From Chinchilla lanigera (taxonomy: Eukaryota; Chordata; Mammalia; Rodentia; Chinchillidae), in the NCBI RefSeq assembly GCF_000276665.1, contig NW_004955405.1, positions 11,959,810 through 12,023,809 on the forward strand: a stretch of DNA of 64,000 nucleotides, in the 5' to 3' direction. Below are positions 24,730 through 36,486 of the stretch, one piece after another. Each line of letters starts with the position of its first letter. The first letter of the stretch is position 1. Both the position numbers and the translations under genes were made by a program. The notes below the pieces were generated by a model. It saw only the letters and a list, made by a program, of their open reading frames with translations, was not told where the DNA came from and did not search any database.

Positions 24730-26480
24730 CAAGTGGGTGGATAGGAACCATAAGATGAAAGGCTAAGGGAAAGGGTGATAAGTAGAACATGGGTTGATAC
24801 TCATTTGGCTAGAAAAGCAGTCATCCAGTGAGATCCTCTTGTCTTTTGCAAATATTTAAAGCTTCTTTGACAAACAGAATCACGTGAAACTTTCTCTGGC
24901 TAGCTCTTAAGGAAGAAAAGCTAGACTGGAAAGCAAATACAATTTGTTTTTCCTCGTGACTCACAGATATTATATAGGAACAAAAATGAAGTAGAAATGG
25001 AATGTTATTAGTGAATGTTGGTAGTGCTGACATGTAGGGTAATTCAGGGCCAGAAAAAAATCCTCCTCACCTCCAGGCAAATGAAATAGTTTTATTCACT
25101 GTCCGCTGTGCCATTTCTGTAGGAAGAGGCCAGATGAACGGAAGGGAATGCACTCTATTTCCACTCTTCTTGCTGTCTCCCATCTCCCCAAATGCATATT
25201 TCTGATATCCTAGCAAAGGCTCACTTGCTGTGATCCTCTCTCCAAGAAGGATGGGCCTAGTGCGGCAGCTGGAAGTGCGTTTCCTTCTTTGGTAAAATTG
25301 CAGTGAGCCTGATGTTCAACCCAAGGGCGTCTGTGGTTATGGTGCCTGCGAACGGCATTCTCATAATCCAGTCTGGATACAGTTTTATAACTGAACAACA
25401 AAAACATCTGACAGATGTGGGCTGGGTAATTCAAAAGCTAGATGGCACAAAGAAATCAGGTTCATTTTCTGTCAAAATGAAATCATTATAAAAGGTGCAA
25501 AGCTAGCCCTCATTTTATATTTAGCTCAAGGAAGAGAACATTAATGATAAAAGAACGATAGAGATTTCCTGGTCTTTCCTTCATTCTGTGTAGATCTCTT
25601 ACATTCGCCTTACTTTTTAGCTTGTTCATTTCCATGAAGCTAGCAAGATGCTGATTCAATAGGTCTATTATTCCCAAAGGTTTGCAAACCACTGAACACA
25701 TCTAATGTACAGCTTGCCCAATTTTAGTGAACAGCTAACTTCACAGACGTTAATGAGGCCAATTATTGGCAAGTGAATTTAGAGTGAAGAACACATTAGG
25801 TTTGCCACTATAGCAGTTATTTGTTTATCAGGATTGATTGAGGCCAACTTCCTTTTGATCATTACATCTGATTGATCACTACACATGGCGTTATGAAAGA
25901 ATGAGGTTCCCAAATCAGATAGCTACTTGGAAGAAAAAATCTCTACCTTGCAAGGGCAGAACGTAGTCTCCTATCCATTTCAGTGTGAAAGCCTGGCCAT
26001 TAAAACGGAATGGCTTCTAATTAGTCTCCTCACAAATCTCTAAAACTTTTCAGTCTTTCCTGTGGAACAAAACTTAAAAGAAACCTAAATTCCTCGCTTG
26101 CCCACATACAGTCAATATCAAAGAAAATAACTTGCATGGTAACACTTACCCCGAAAATGAGCGCAGACGTCGCAATCCTGATTTGAAGTGGCATTGGAAA
26201 GTATAATTTGATTCACCCAGCCAAATGATTACTGCTAGTGCAGATCATCAGCACGGCCCACTCCAGGACATTTGCATTGGTGATCAGCTGACAGCTAATT
26301 GCCAGACTGAGCCAGCCTCTTGAGCTTCTGCCTGAAAACAGGACAAAAAAGAACCCTCATTGCTACTACAAACTCCTATCCTGGATGGAGACTGTTTTTC
26401 TATGCTAGAAATACGTCTTTTACTTGTATATGTACCAGCTATTATTTATTTGCCATCCGTACCTGCTTTGTCCAGTCAAT
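24730..26480. other. Intergenic sequence, no gene; candidate conserved noncoding segment
   Basis: No repeat or gene recognised. The part from about 26110 to 26340 is less AT-rich than its surroundings and carries TAATTG, CAGCTG and TGACAG motifs close together, as in neural enhancers. This is inference from composition only. Confidence 0.4.
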
Positions 26481-26850
26481 GGACCCCCATCTCACGTGAC
26501 TCACACCCCAACTCTTAGTCCATGCCTTAGGTGGAGCTGTTTACTTCTTAGTTCTAGGAGTGGGCTTATGACCAAGGTTTGGTCAAAGTGATTATATGTC
26601 CCTTGCCTACACCGATAAGTTCTAGCATGGGCCTTGCTCTAATTAATGCAAAACCCTGGACTTTTCTGGAGCTGCTGAGAAAGAAGTATGCTGTTTTGTT
26701 CTGTGATTTGGGGAGTGAAATGTGAGTCTGGATCTTACACAGGTCATTCTATAGAGGATGTAGGAGCAAAAGCAAAAGATAGAGATGATGTCTTAATGGC
26801 ATGTCAAGTCCACGGGTTTAGCTATACTTGTAGCTAGACAGACCTTTGGG
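26480..26850. mobile_element. Possible ancient LTR or MER-type repeat
   Basis: 'agtgggcttatgaccaaggtttggtcaaagtgattatatgtccc' and 'ggagctgctgagaaagaagtatgctg' recall a common old mammalian repeat. Assigned by eye, family not named. Confidence 0.35.
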
Positions 26851-27384
26851 TTTTTCAGGGCTGTGTACTAGTAAATGGCATCTTTGTCCTATTCTCATTT
26901 TCCTGCTGCTGTCATTGGCATAGAAAATGTGCTAACACCAGGGTAAAAGCATAGAGGGGAGAAAGGACAGTTTTAGATTTGCTGTCTTCACATTTTTCCT
27001 CTTGGTTCTGAGAATCATAACTTCTTGGAGAACTACTGTTGAGGTCCTTTGGCTTGGTCTGCACCATAGAAACATGGGATGTCTGACCTGTTTATTTTCC
27101 TTTAATTCTGGGAATGATGAATCTTCCTCTAGTGAGATGTGGCCTGCAAAACTGCTCAGCAGAAGTGTTTAATTGGGTGTTAGGTGACAACTTGAGATTT
27201 AGCCTGTAGGTCACTGATTTGTTCCATGGAAAGAAAATATCAAAGCAAATTCAACTTCAACTGAGAAGCAGCTTAGATAACTGGATAAGACTTTCGCTGT
27301 CCCAGTTTTTCACTGTAGCTCTTAGAAGAATCTGGGTTTCATTAACATTGGGCACCTTTAAATAAAAACTCTCTCCCAGGGTCA

Positions 27385-27575
27385 GTAGAGAGGACATGAG
27401 ATTTGAAATCAGAGGCACATATTTTATTTTTTTTGGTTATTGATTAATTGGAGTTTCACTATAGATTTGTTGACAATTTCTGAGCTTCAGTTTAGTTTTC
27501 TGTAAAATGGGAATGAACAGTTTCATATCTGGAGAATTAAGAATATGAAAACTAAATGTATACTCAGTCAGAAGC
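27385..27575 (+). mobile_element. MIR SINE fragment
   Basis: 'gacatgagatttgaaatcagaggcac' then, after an AT-rich insertion, 'caatttctgagcttcagtttagttttctgtaaaatgggaatgaacag' follows + strand MIR order. Confidence 0.7.
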
Positions 27576-27579
27576 TACT

Positions 27580-29280
27580 TACCAATGTGGACACTCTTTG
27601 AGAAATGGTTCAGGCAATTTCATCATTGTGGAAACATCATGGAGTGCAGGACAAGTGGACATGGTGTGTAAGATGGTTATCCGACCCCTGATGCTATTAA
27701 GAAACATGCAAAATAACATGTGAGTGGAAATAGTGTCAATCTTTCTGTCTCTGTTTTTCTCTTTCTCTCTCATCTATCTATATATTACACTCTAAACAAT
27801 GAAGTGTGATTTATTGAAAACATGTTAACAGGAGAGCCATTTATTATTATTACAAAGTATTACATAATATACAGAATTGCGTGTCCTATGCTTCTATATA
27901 ACTGGCCATATAGTCATATAGTAGGTTTGTTGATACCAGCATTGCCACAAACATGTGAGCAATGCATTAAACTGTGATATTTTGATGGCTACAGCAGCAC
28001 TAGGTGATAGTTTTTTGGCTCCATTATAATCTGTGGGACCACTGAAATTTCAATGCATGGCTCCTGACTGCATATTGAATATGTATATATAATTTCATTA
28101 AATTGTGGCACTTTGGCTCTGATCCATTCTATTATTGTCTGAAACTGAAAGTAGAGGGCAGAATGGTTGTTAGGCATTATGTTCTAGTTACCAGATTATC
28201 TGCTAAGAGAAAGGCCCAGCTGATGCCGTCTATGTCAGTGGTACTGTGTTCCTAAGGCTCCATTTCAGAGAGCAATTGCTTAGGGTTGTCGCTGACAAAA
28301 ATAAAGTTCTAGTCAGAGGGAACAAATTAAGTCCAGAATATGAATGTATTTTATTTGCTGAGCAGGAAAGGGAAGTGCTAAGTGAAAATAGGAAATTGGA
28401 ATATTACGTGTTGGAAGAGCGATTCCTTTCATTCTTGGAGCTAATGGACTGAGCAGAAAGTGAACAATTTGTTTCATATGATGATTCACTAACACTAACT
28501 GACAAGGTTTCCATTTCTGAGTCCCACTTCACATTCCACTGCCTGTTTTGTAGTGCAATAATGCAATTATCTGTCTATCTTTTGCATTGCATAAACAGGA
28601 TGGCTGAAATGTATGTGAGGAATAACTGTAACTGCTTAAATCCTTCCTGCTGAAGGAAGGAGCGAGGGAAAGGCAATATGGGATGTCTCCTACTTGTCTT
28701 AAAATAACCATCTGTTTTCTGTGTGATGTCCTCTCCTCTGGAGAATTCATTTTTAGAAAAATATTCTGATATTTTTCATGATACCGGATGGGGAAGAATA
28801 GCTGGCTTAAACTCACTTTGAGTTTTATTCTCACCTCACTTTTGTCTTTGTTGTAAATGAAACAGTTTTGAAAGGTGTGCTAATTCTAGCTGCTAGCTCA
28901 GACCCAGAGCAATTACCCTTGTAGCTGGCCTCAACTCGAGGAGCCAGGTTGGGCATGAGGAGACCTGACATGCATTAGGCTCCCTCATTTCCTAGACTTT
29001 ATTGTTAAAGGTCCGTCTAGTCCTCGCTTTACTTTTATTCCTAAACTTTTATTTTGTTGGCTTTAATTTCTGTGCTGTTTTTTATAATTTGGGTTCACTT
29101 ACCAAGCCAAGGGGAGTTTTATTATAAGTAAAACCCAAGAGAAGGAATGTGGTGGGCCTCTAAAAGGGGCTAGAACTTGTAATTGGAAAGATTTCAGAGC
29201 TTTCTCCCTGCGCTTACTTCTGCCTCTTCTGTACATATGTACATCTGTTTTATCTACTCTCCACGACTATTTTAATTTTA
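27580..29280. other. Intergenic sequence, nothing recognised
   Basis: AT-rich. It contains a 68-residue charged open frame (28246-28452, + strand) with no recognisable family and no splice, promoter or conservation support. A pyrimidine patch lies at 27740-27775. Confidence 0.5.
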
Positions 29281-29282
29281 AA

Positions 29283-29358
29283 ATGGTGCTGGGGTTGAAG
29301 TGAGGGCCTCACACATGCTAGGCACGTGCTGTATCATTGAGCTACATCTCTAGTCCTC
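29283..29358 (-). mobile_element. Degenerate ID-like SINE
   Basis: 'tggtgctggggttgaagtgagggcctcacacatgctaggcacgtgctgtatcattgagctacatctctagtcc' is the reverse complement of an ID-type SINE with an older core (tgcctagcatgtgtgaggcc). It differs from the intact 'gcgcctgcctggcaagcgc' copies, so it belongs to an older subfamily. Confidence 0.75.
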
Positions 29359-29689
29359 CATGACTATCATTTTCTCCTCCCCCTTCTCCTCTTCCTTCCA
29401 CTCCTTCCCTCATTGTCTTCCTCTGGCAGGCGGGATTTTTGTCCGTATTCATCTTCATGATGTAATGTGGTTTTATAAATTTGGAGTTTGTGTGTGTAGT
29501 TTTAGACAAAGCCAGGCTCATTACATGCGAATTCAAATTCCAAATTCTTGCGAAAGGAATCCAGTTAATCCAGCATAGGCTAGCTCACTATTCTTGGTCT
29601 AGTCAACCATGGCCAGTGTAGAAGTGTTTAAATACTGCTACAGTTTTTGCAGAAGGTGGGCTGGGTAGAAACACAGATAGGATTTTGTA

Positions 29690-29784
29690 GTCTAGACCGG
29701 TGATGGCGAACCTTTTACAGCTTCCAGTGATACAAACAGCCCGCCATGGCACGCATGCCATGGCTCACCGCTACTGGTCTAGAC
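29690..29784. mobile_element. hAT-type MITE, 79 bp, with 8-bp target-site duplication
   Basis: An element of 79 bases (29698-29776) begins cggtgatggcgaacctttt and ends ggctcaccgctactg. The two ends are imperfect inverted repeats of about 15 bases (10 matching). It is bounded on both sides by the exact 8-bp direct repeat GTCTAGAC (29690-29697 and 29777-29784), the duplication length of hAT transposases. The terminal text resembles the 'ggtgatggcgaacc' and 'ggcacgcgtgcca' ends of hAT elements that I recall from several tetrapod genomes. It has no coding capacity. Confidence 0.8.
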
Positions 29785-29789
29785 CACAG

Positions 29790-31190
29790 CTGTTGTCCCA
29801 TTGTGAAATCACCTTGCCTAATGTACCTTGCCCTTGGATCCTACACTGAAGGGTTGGACTCTCCTCCCATCTCCTTTGTACCATCTTCTTGTACATTTGC
29901 CAGGTTTTTTTTTTCCTGCAAATGCCTTCAGATTTTAGAGTAGGTAAAGCAAACTTGCACTAAAGTAAATCGCTCCTGACTTATCCATCCTTCCTCTCTC
30001 CTTGTCCTTTACACTTTGTACCCAACACCACCTAAGATGCTGAAAAGAGTCCCGGAACATCGAGTGGGGTGGTGCAGACGTCAGAAACAGAGGAGCAGCA
30101 TCCAGAGGATAGGTGCTCAAGGAAGGACTGGTGCCCGCAGCCAGAGGGAGAAGAACCCTAGGTAAAGCTGAAAGAGACATAGAGTGTGCTCAGCTGAGCC
30201 CACAGTTACCCTAGGGGTATCTGTAGCACACACAGGCGCAGTGTGTACTGATCAGTAAAGCCAGACAAGTTCCACAGGTGTGGAGCACACATTCATCCTG
30301 GGAGGCCAGCCTTATTCTGGGACTGAAACTTTTCTATCTTTTATCAGATAGGTAAACTTCACTATGGCCTGGTTTCCACAGAGATACTCCCTAAGAGCAG
30401 GCTGCCACAGCAGATCTAATCCGGTGTGACCAGCTAGATGTCACAAATGTGAGAGGTTTGTGGCACCTACTAGGGGAAAATTTGGTCCTGCTTCCTTTTG
30501 CTGCCTCAAGCTTTTCCAAATTTTTCTCCTCCGTGTACGGTGACCTTGTAGATGTAGTGGCTCAGGCGATACAGGCTAGATAAACAAGGGCAGGTGTTTA
30601 AGCTTAAGAAGTCCATACAGTGTTAAGTGCCTCCTTTAATCTTAGAAAGAAATTGACTCGTTAACTTCATGAGTGCTTCAGAGGAGGCGCCTCTACCTGT
30701 ACTAAAAATGTTGATTTTGAATGACCACACTCATTTTTTGAAGATATTTATAGCCTCTCCTTGTCTTTTGTGAGGTGCGTAGCATTTTAAAGACAAGTGA
30801 AAGTGCTTTCCTAGCTACTCATATTTTATCATTTGGAATTACCTGTCTCAATCCAGGGAAAATTAGATAACTGCACACTGATATTAATTAGCTTGTTTTG
30901 TCAGAATTAGTTTAATATCCATTATTTTAGTATAATTGCTATACATAAAATGAAATCAAAGAGAACATAATGGTGGATTTGCCTGAATGTATCACATTGC
31001 CCTATTATTTCAGAGTCACACACATGCAAAATTAAAAATGTCTGTCTTTTATTTTATAGACTCATTTTCTTCTCCTTCCTCCTGAATTAGGTTTAAAGCT
31101 TGCGGGACAGTCAGTATTCTGCAAGTGTGGATGAAGAAACAGGTTAGATGAGGTTTAGAGGATGTGGATTTTGTCTTGTTTGTGCTCTAG
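29790..31190. other. Intergenic sequence, nothing recognised
   Basis: No gene or nameable repeat. There is a T-run at 29908 and a moderately GC-rich stretch at 30020-30180. Composition returns to AT-rich after 30650. Confidence 0.5.
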
Positions 31191-31199
31191 GGCTTAAGA

Positions 31200-31455
31200 A
31201 TATAAATGCTGAGTAGCCAGTTCTGCTACTGACTAGGGAATTCACTGTTCTGTTTATCTGTTAAGTAGAAACTAACCATTGTACTGACTTTAAAGAATGC
31301 CTATAAACATTAAATGAGATGATATGTTTAAAGTACTAAGAACAGCACCTACCAACTGTCTCGCAGAGTTCTGTGGATAAAAGAATACATGGCAGGCATT
31401 TGGCTCAATGCCTGACACATGATATTTGTAGACACTCAATCAGTGTGAGCTACTC
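31200..31455 (+). mobile_element. MIR SINE
   Basis: The 3' half of MIR is clear: 'cattaaatgagatgatatg', 'aaagtactaagaacagcacc' and 'ggctcaatgcctgacacatgatatttgtagacactcaatcagtg'. Confidence 0.75.
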
Positions 31456-31692
31456 TTACTCTATTGCTTGCTCTTTGGTTATTATATGGCTGTATGTTTA
31501 TGGCCTTTTAGTTATACAATTAATATACCAAGACGTTTATTTTTTCTAAAAATTGGGCAAAAGTCAAAGACACAAAAGAGTGGAGAACAAAATCTGGACA
31601 GTCCCCTTTGTCTCTCCGGTCCCCATGGAATGCCAAATTGTCAACCTTTGGATCAAGGAGGTATTTGTTCCCCACAATCTTTGTCAGTCCTG

Positions 31693-31804
31693 CCATGTCA
31701 TTCTTTTTTTTTTCCCCCGGTACTGGGACTCGAACTCATGACCTCGCGCTTGCCAGGCAGGCGCTGTGCTGCTGAGCTAAATCCCCAGCCCCATGTCATT
31801 CTTT
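31693..31804 (-). mobile_element. ID-family SINE with 14-bp target-site duplication
   Basis: On the - strand the body reads ggctggggatttagctcag, then gcgcctgcctggcaagcgcg and gagttcgagtcccagtacc, and ends in a short A-tail. The direct repeat ccatgtcattcttt is exact at 31693-31706 and 31791-31804. Confidence 0.95.
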
Positions 31805-32479
31805 GATAGTGATAGTTTCTAGGTTTACTTAAAAATATGTGCAAAGTTCTAGGCAAATATAGCTTAGAGTTGGGTCTACTGTTAAAAATATCTAACCTCT
31901 GCACCCACTTTCTGTACATTATCATCGCAAACATGCTCTTTCCTTTGTGAGAATGTATTATGGAACACAATGCACTTATTGTGCCTTTACTTACATTTTT
32001 CTCTGTAGAGTTCTTCCTGTGTCAAAGCGCACAAGTCTATCTCATACATGTTTTAAACAGCTGCATTATGTCTATAGTACAAATAGGCCACAACTATTTG
32101 TATCATTAACTATTTGTATCTCATGCACATTTGTATTTGCTAGAAATATCCTCTATTTCATTCATATACTTATTTCTGAACACGTGTCATTATTTCATTG
32201 GATAAATTTATTTCTAGAAGCAGAATTTCAGCATTAGAGAATGTGCATATTTATAATTTTGATAGCAACAGCCAGAATGCTTTTCAGAGAAAGCTTTATG
32301 AAAAATGAAGCCACTAACTACATCTAATTATAATAATCCCCATTCTGTATAGATGCATCAACAAGGAATATTACCAACCATAAATATTTTTGCCAACCAG
32401 AGAAGCAAAGAATAACATGTCATCTTATTATTCCATTTGCATTTTTAATTACTTCTGAAATTAAATCATTGTCGTCAAC

Positions 32480-32736
32480 TTGGAAGTTTTCAGCTTATAT
32501 TTCTTGGAGTACTTTCATTTTTTTAACCTTACCTTTTCTTTCCTCTTCTTTCAGGACCTGAATTACAGAAAGGTCAGATATTTAGTTATAGTGCCATAAG
32601 TCCCTGAGGTTCTTTTCAATTTTTTCCCAATATTTTCCTGGTTGTTTGTATTGTTTAATTTTTATTGTTTTGTCTTCAAATTTGTGGATTCTTTCTCTAT
32701 CTCATTCACTTTTCTGATGAGCCTATCTATTGTCTT
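32480..32736 (-). mobile_element. Old L1 fragment (first part, before inserted younger L1)
   Basis: T-rich text such as 'tttgtcttcaaatttgtggattctttctctatctcattcacttttctgatgagcctatct' fits an old mammalian L1 3' region on the - strand. It appears to resume at about 33540, on the far side of a younger L1 3' end. Confidence 0.5.
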
Positions 32737-33537
32737 TTTATTTTTTTAAAGATAAAGAATGAAAACATATTAACAAACAGACATAAACAAAACAACACCC
32801 ACACAATAGAAGCAATACAGAGTTTCAGACAAGGTGAAATAGATATTGTATTACATATTGTTATCTTCACATTGGTTACTCAGTTAAACAAATATAGGCA
32901 TTTTTGGTTGATCAAACAATTAAACATTAACTGTTCCTTTCAATAAAGCAATAGAAGTCGGTAATACGACTCTCTCAGTTACCATGTGTGTGTGTGTGTG
33001 TGTGTATGTGTGTGTGTGTATACACACACACACATTCTCTCCCTTTCTTTTTCTGTTTTCCCTCATTTCAGTTGTTCCCTCCCTTTGAACAGTTTCTTTC
33101 CCTTTCACAATATCTATTATACCTTTCAGATTTTATTTACTCTTTCAGGTTCCTACACTAGTGAGACAACATGGTATTTACACATGCGGGTCTGATTTAT
33201 TTCTCTTATGAGTATGGACTCTAGTTGCATCCATTTACCTATGAAAGCTGCAAGTTTATCTTCCTTTATAGCTGAGTAATATTCCATTATAAAGATACCA
33301 CATCTTTTTGATCCATTCCTCAGTGGATGGGCATTTGGGTTGCTTCCACAATTTAGCTATTACAAATTGAGCAGCTATAAACATGGGTGCACATATATTG
33401 CTGTGGTGTGATGTCTGTAGTTCTTCTGGAAAAAATACCCAAAAGGGAAATAGCTGGGTTGAACGGGATCTTCAGTCCTGGTTTACTGAGGAATCTCCAG
33501 ACCGATTTCCACAGGGGTGGCACCAGTCTACACTTAG
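32737..33537 (-). mobile_element. L1 3' end (3' UTR to distal ORF2), 5'-truncated
   Basis: It starts at its tail side with 'tttttatttttttaaag', followed by the same 3'-UTR landmarks as copies near 46936 and 58890: 'attgttatcttcac', 'cattaactgttcctttcaataaa'. Then come a TG/CA microsatellite and 'ccctttgaacagtttctttccctttcacaatatc'. From about 33215 the reverse complement gives distal ORF2 text ('ctgagtaatattccattat', 'ggatgggcatttgggttgcttcc', 'gggaaatagctgggttgaa'). It ends at 'ggtggcaccagtctacac'. It has no intact reading frame. Confidence 0.85.
32985..33034. repeat. (TG)n / (CA)n microsatellite with inverted symmetry
   Basis: A run of TG with one AT interruption switches through TATA into a run of CA, so the centre is a near-perfect palindrome. 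It lies at the same place in the L1 3' UTR as the TG run at 59123. Confidence 0.95.
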
Positions 33538-33539
33538 GT

Positions 33540-34520
33540 TCTAAAATTTTCATTTGTTTTTTCTTTATATCTTTTATATCTCTGCTGAGAATTTCCATCT
33601 TTCATTTGTCTCAAGTATATTTGTAATTGCTTCTTGAAACTTTTTGGTGACAGCTGCTCTAAAATATGTCAAATAGTTTCAACCTCTCTGGTGTCTTCAT
33701 GTAGGCATCCACTGATTTTTTTTTTTTTTTTCTCTGGTACCAGGAACCGAACTCACGACTTTGCGCTTGCCAGGCAGGCGCTTTTGCCGCTGAGCTAAAT
33801 CCCCAGCCCGGCATCCACTGATTGTCTTTTTTATTCACGATGAGATGTTCCTGGCTCTTTATGTGATGAGTGACTTTTGATGGGAACACAGTCATTTTGG
33901 GTATCATGTTATGAGATACTTGGTATTTTATACCTTTTGATTTTATTAGCTTACTCTGGCAGAGGGTGGGAGGGTGCCACTCTTGCAATTGCCAGGTGGG
34001 GTAGAAGTCCAGCTTCCCCACACAGCCTCCTCTTATTTCTGAGAGACAGTAGAGGTGCTTTGTCACCTTGGGAGAAAAGAGCCTGGGTGCTTCCCAGTGC
34101 TGATGAAAAATCTCAGCCTCCTACCCATCCTTCTATAATGACATCCTGGTGCAAAAGTTAGGGGAGCACCATTGCAGCCTGACTGGGATGGAAACCTGGC
34201 AACCTCCTTGGCTTTTGCAAGGAAGTAGAGCCCTCCCCCACCGCCACCTTGGCTGTAGTGGAGTGGTACCCTTCTGGTAAGCTAGACTCCTCCTGGTCCT
34301 TTGGTTAGAAAGAGTGGCGCTCGTTGTGTTTCTTCTTGTTTGTTTTGCACCTTTTGATGTGTCTAGATTGCTGGTTCCTTCAGCATCCAGTCTGGGATAT
34401 GTAAGGCAAAAAGAAAACCCATGGGATTTACTGCTGTGTGCTTCCTTAGGGCCTGAGGTTTCTAACTGGTTTGACTTCTTTTCTGTATGTATCTTATATT
34501 TTCTCTGTAGATAATATCTG
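33540..34520 (-). mobile_element. Old L1 fragment (second part)
   Basis: Landmarks include 'tctctgctgagaatttccatctttcatttgtctcaagtatatttgtaattgcttcttgaaac', 'gggtatcatgttatgagatact', 'tggcagagggtgggagggtgcc' and 'cagtctgggatatgtaaggc'. These resemble the long old-L1 regions of mammals on the - strand. An ID SINE interrupts it at 33718-33809. It continues the piece ending at 32736. Confidence 0.6.
33704..33823 (-). mobile_element. ID-family SINE with 14-bp target-site duplication
   Basis: On the - strand it reads gggctggggatttagctcag, gcgcctgcctggcaagcgca and gagttcggttcctggtacc, followed by an A-tail. The direct repeat ggcatccactgatt is exact at 33704-33717 and 33810-33823. It is inserted in the older L1 fragment. 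Confidence 0.96.
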
Positions 34521-34739
34521 AGAGAGAAATGGCAATAGCTGGAGAAACAGAAAGAAACCTAGAGACATAGAAGCAGAGATGGAGAGAAATATTTCACCTG
34601 CTAATTAGGAAGGGATAATACTCAGAGGGAATTGACGACATTGTTTCCAGGTGATTTAATATCCTGACCAAAAAAGAAAAGAAAAAAAAAAAGAAAAGAC
34701 ACGAGACCCACAAAAACATGGGTTAATTTTTACCATTTC

Positions 34740-34828
34740 CCACTGCTTTTATTCCTGGTGCTGGGGCTCAAACCGAGGGCTTCACGCTTACTAGGTAAGT
34801 GCTCTACCACTCAGCTCTTGCTTTTTTC
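34740..34828 (-). mobile_element. Degenerate ID-like SINE
   Basis: 'ttcctggtgctggggctcaaaccgagggcttcacgcttactaggtaagtgctctaccactcagctc' is the reverse complement of an ID-type body of the older 'tagtaagcgtgaagccc' kind. The 200 bases before it are an A-rich AAAGAAAAG patch and unassigned sequence. Confidence 0.75.
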
Positions 34829-34839
34829 TCTTAATGAGC

Positions 34840-35340
34840 TATAGTGTATAATGCTTGCTCATTGTAGATGTAAACTAGCAAGAACTATTTGGGGTGCTGT
34901 GGTTCCAAAGTCACATCTCTTACCTCTTTGGAATGGTAAGATAACAGAGTGAACAGTAAATTGAAAAATTTCTCTGCATGACCCAGCCATGCACTCATAT
35001 TTTCTTCCAATATTCTTGGATAACATTTTATGAACTAATTCACTTAAAATATGTATCAAGCACCAAGGACACATTTATATATAGATCAGGAAGCAAACTA
35101 CTGTGTGTATGCTTATGTTTGTACATATATAAACATAAATATGCACAAACAGGACACTTTGCTCTGTGATATAAAGAGGGGGGACAAGAGTTCCCTTTTC
35201 TTTGCATCTGTGCAAACGTTTTCAGTCCTTTTGATAATAGCCATTGCAACTGGAGTGAAATGACATCTCATTGTTGTTTAGATTTGCATTTTCCTGACAA
35301 TTAGGGATTCTGAGCATATTTTCATGTACATGTTAATAAT
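34840..35340. other. L1-like and unassigned sequence
   Basis: Bases 35170-35330 ('cattgcaactggagtgaaatgacatctcattg', 'tgacaattagggattctgagcatattttcatg') are reverse-complement distal ORF2 text of an older L1. The rest is not recognised. Confidence 0.5.
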
Positions 35341-36486
35341 TTTTATTTATTTTTAAAAATATTTTATTTTATGAGTACATACGTGTAGTACATAATATTT
35401 GTTTTCCTTGTAGAAAGTCAGTACATGTACCTAACACATTTTAATTTTTTTATCTCTTTTCCATTCCCTCCCTCCTCCCTTCACTCATCTTTTAACCACC
35501 CTTGCTTCTTTGTTTTGCTTCTGTACATGTTTGCAGTACATAAGCTTTGCATTCCTTGTGTGGAGTTACGTTCCTGTGTTTAGCACATTCCATGTGCTAC
35601 ATGTTCAAAACCCCTCCCTGTTCCGTTTTCATCCCCTAGCCTATCCTTCCTTTGCCTCCATCTCTTGATCCCTTTCCATCTGAGAAAGATCTATTTCCCT
35701 ACTTCCTACTACCTGCCTTTTATTTTGCTCTTTAGTTCTACTTTGTGTTTCTCATATAAGAGAAACCATGAGACATTTAAGCTTGTGTGTCTCTTATTTC
35801 ATTTAACATTATAGTCTCAAGGTGCACCCATTTTCCTACAAATGACCCAAGTTTCTTTCTTTATGGAAGAGTAGTACTTCGTTGGGTGTAAATACTGCAT
35901 TTTCTTTTGCCGTTCATCTACTGTCTGATATAAACGCTGCTTCCACGGTTTAGCTGTTATGGGTTGTGCTGCTATTAAAAGTGGGTGTGCATGTGTCATT
36001 GTAATATGATGTCTTTAACTCTTTCATAAAGATGCTTAGACGGGGAATAGCTGGGTCAAATGGAATTTCTAGTTTTAGCTCTTTTTTTTTTTTTGAGTTT
36101 TAGCTTTTCAAAGAATCTCCACACTGATTTCTATAGGGCTTGTTATTTATATTCCCACCAACAGTATATAGATGGGTTCATTTCCCCCTGCAGTCTCTCC
36201 ACCGTGTGATTTCTTGAGCATGGCCCTTCTTTCCAGGGTAAAAGTGAATCTCCATGTTGTTTTAATTTCTATTTCTCTAATGGCCAGCAATGCTGACTAT
36301 TTATTCATGAATTTTTTGTCCATTTGTACTTCTTCTGTGAAGTGTCTATTCATTTGACTTGCCCATATTTGATTGGATCTTTTATTTTGAGGGTCTAATT
36401 TTTTTAGTTATTTATACATTATAGACACAAGTTCTCTGGGGGACTGCTGGAAAATATTTTTTCCATTCTGTAAGTTGTCTTTTCAG
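35340..36486 (-). mobile_element. L1 3' end and distal ORF2, - strand
   Basis: A tail-side 'tttttaaaaatattttattttatgag' is followed by an L1 3' UTR ('gaaagatctatttccctacttcctactacc', 'gtttctcatataagagaaacc') and by reverse-complement ORF2 ('ggggaatagctgggtcaaatgg', 'ttgcccatatttgattggatc', 'ttttccattctgtaagttgtcttttcag'). At 36487 the L1 text switches to the + strand. Confidence 0.8.

Noticed and set aside
28246..28452. 68-residue charged frame (MFLRLHFREQ to FLELMD)
   Set aside because: It looks coiled-coil-like, but a short AT-rich frame with no conservation evidence is not enough to call a gene.
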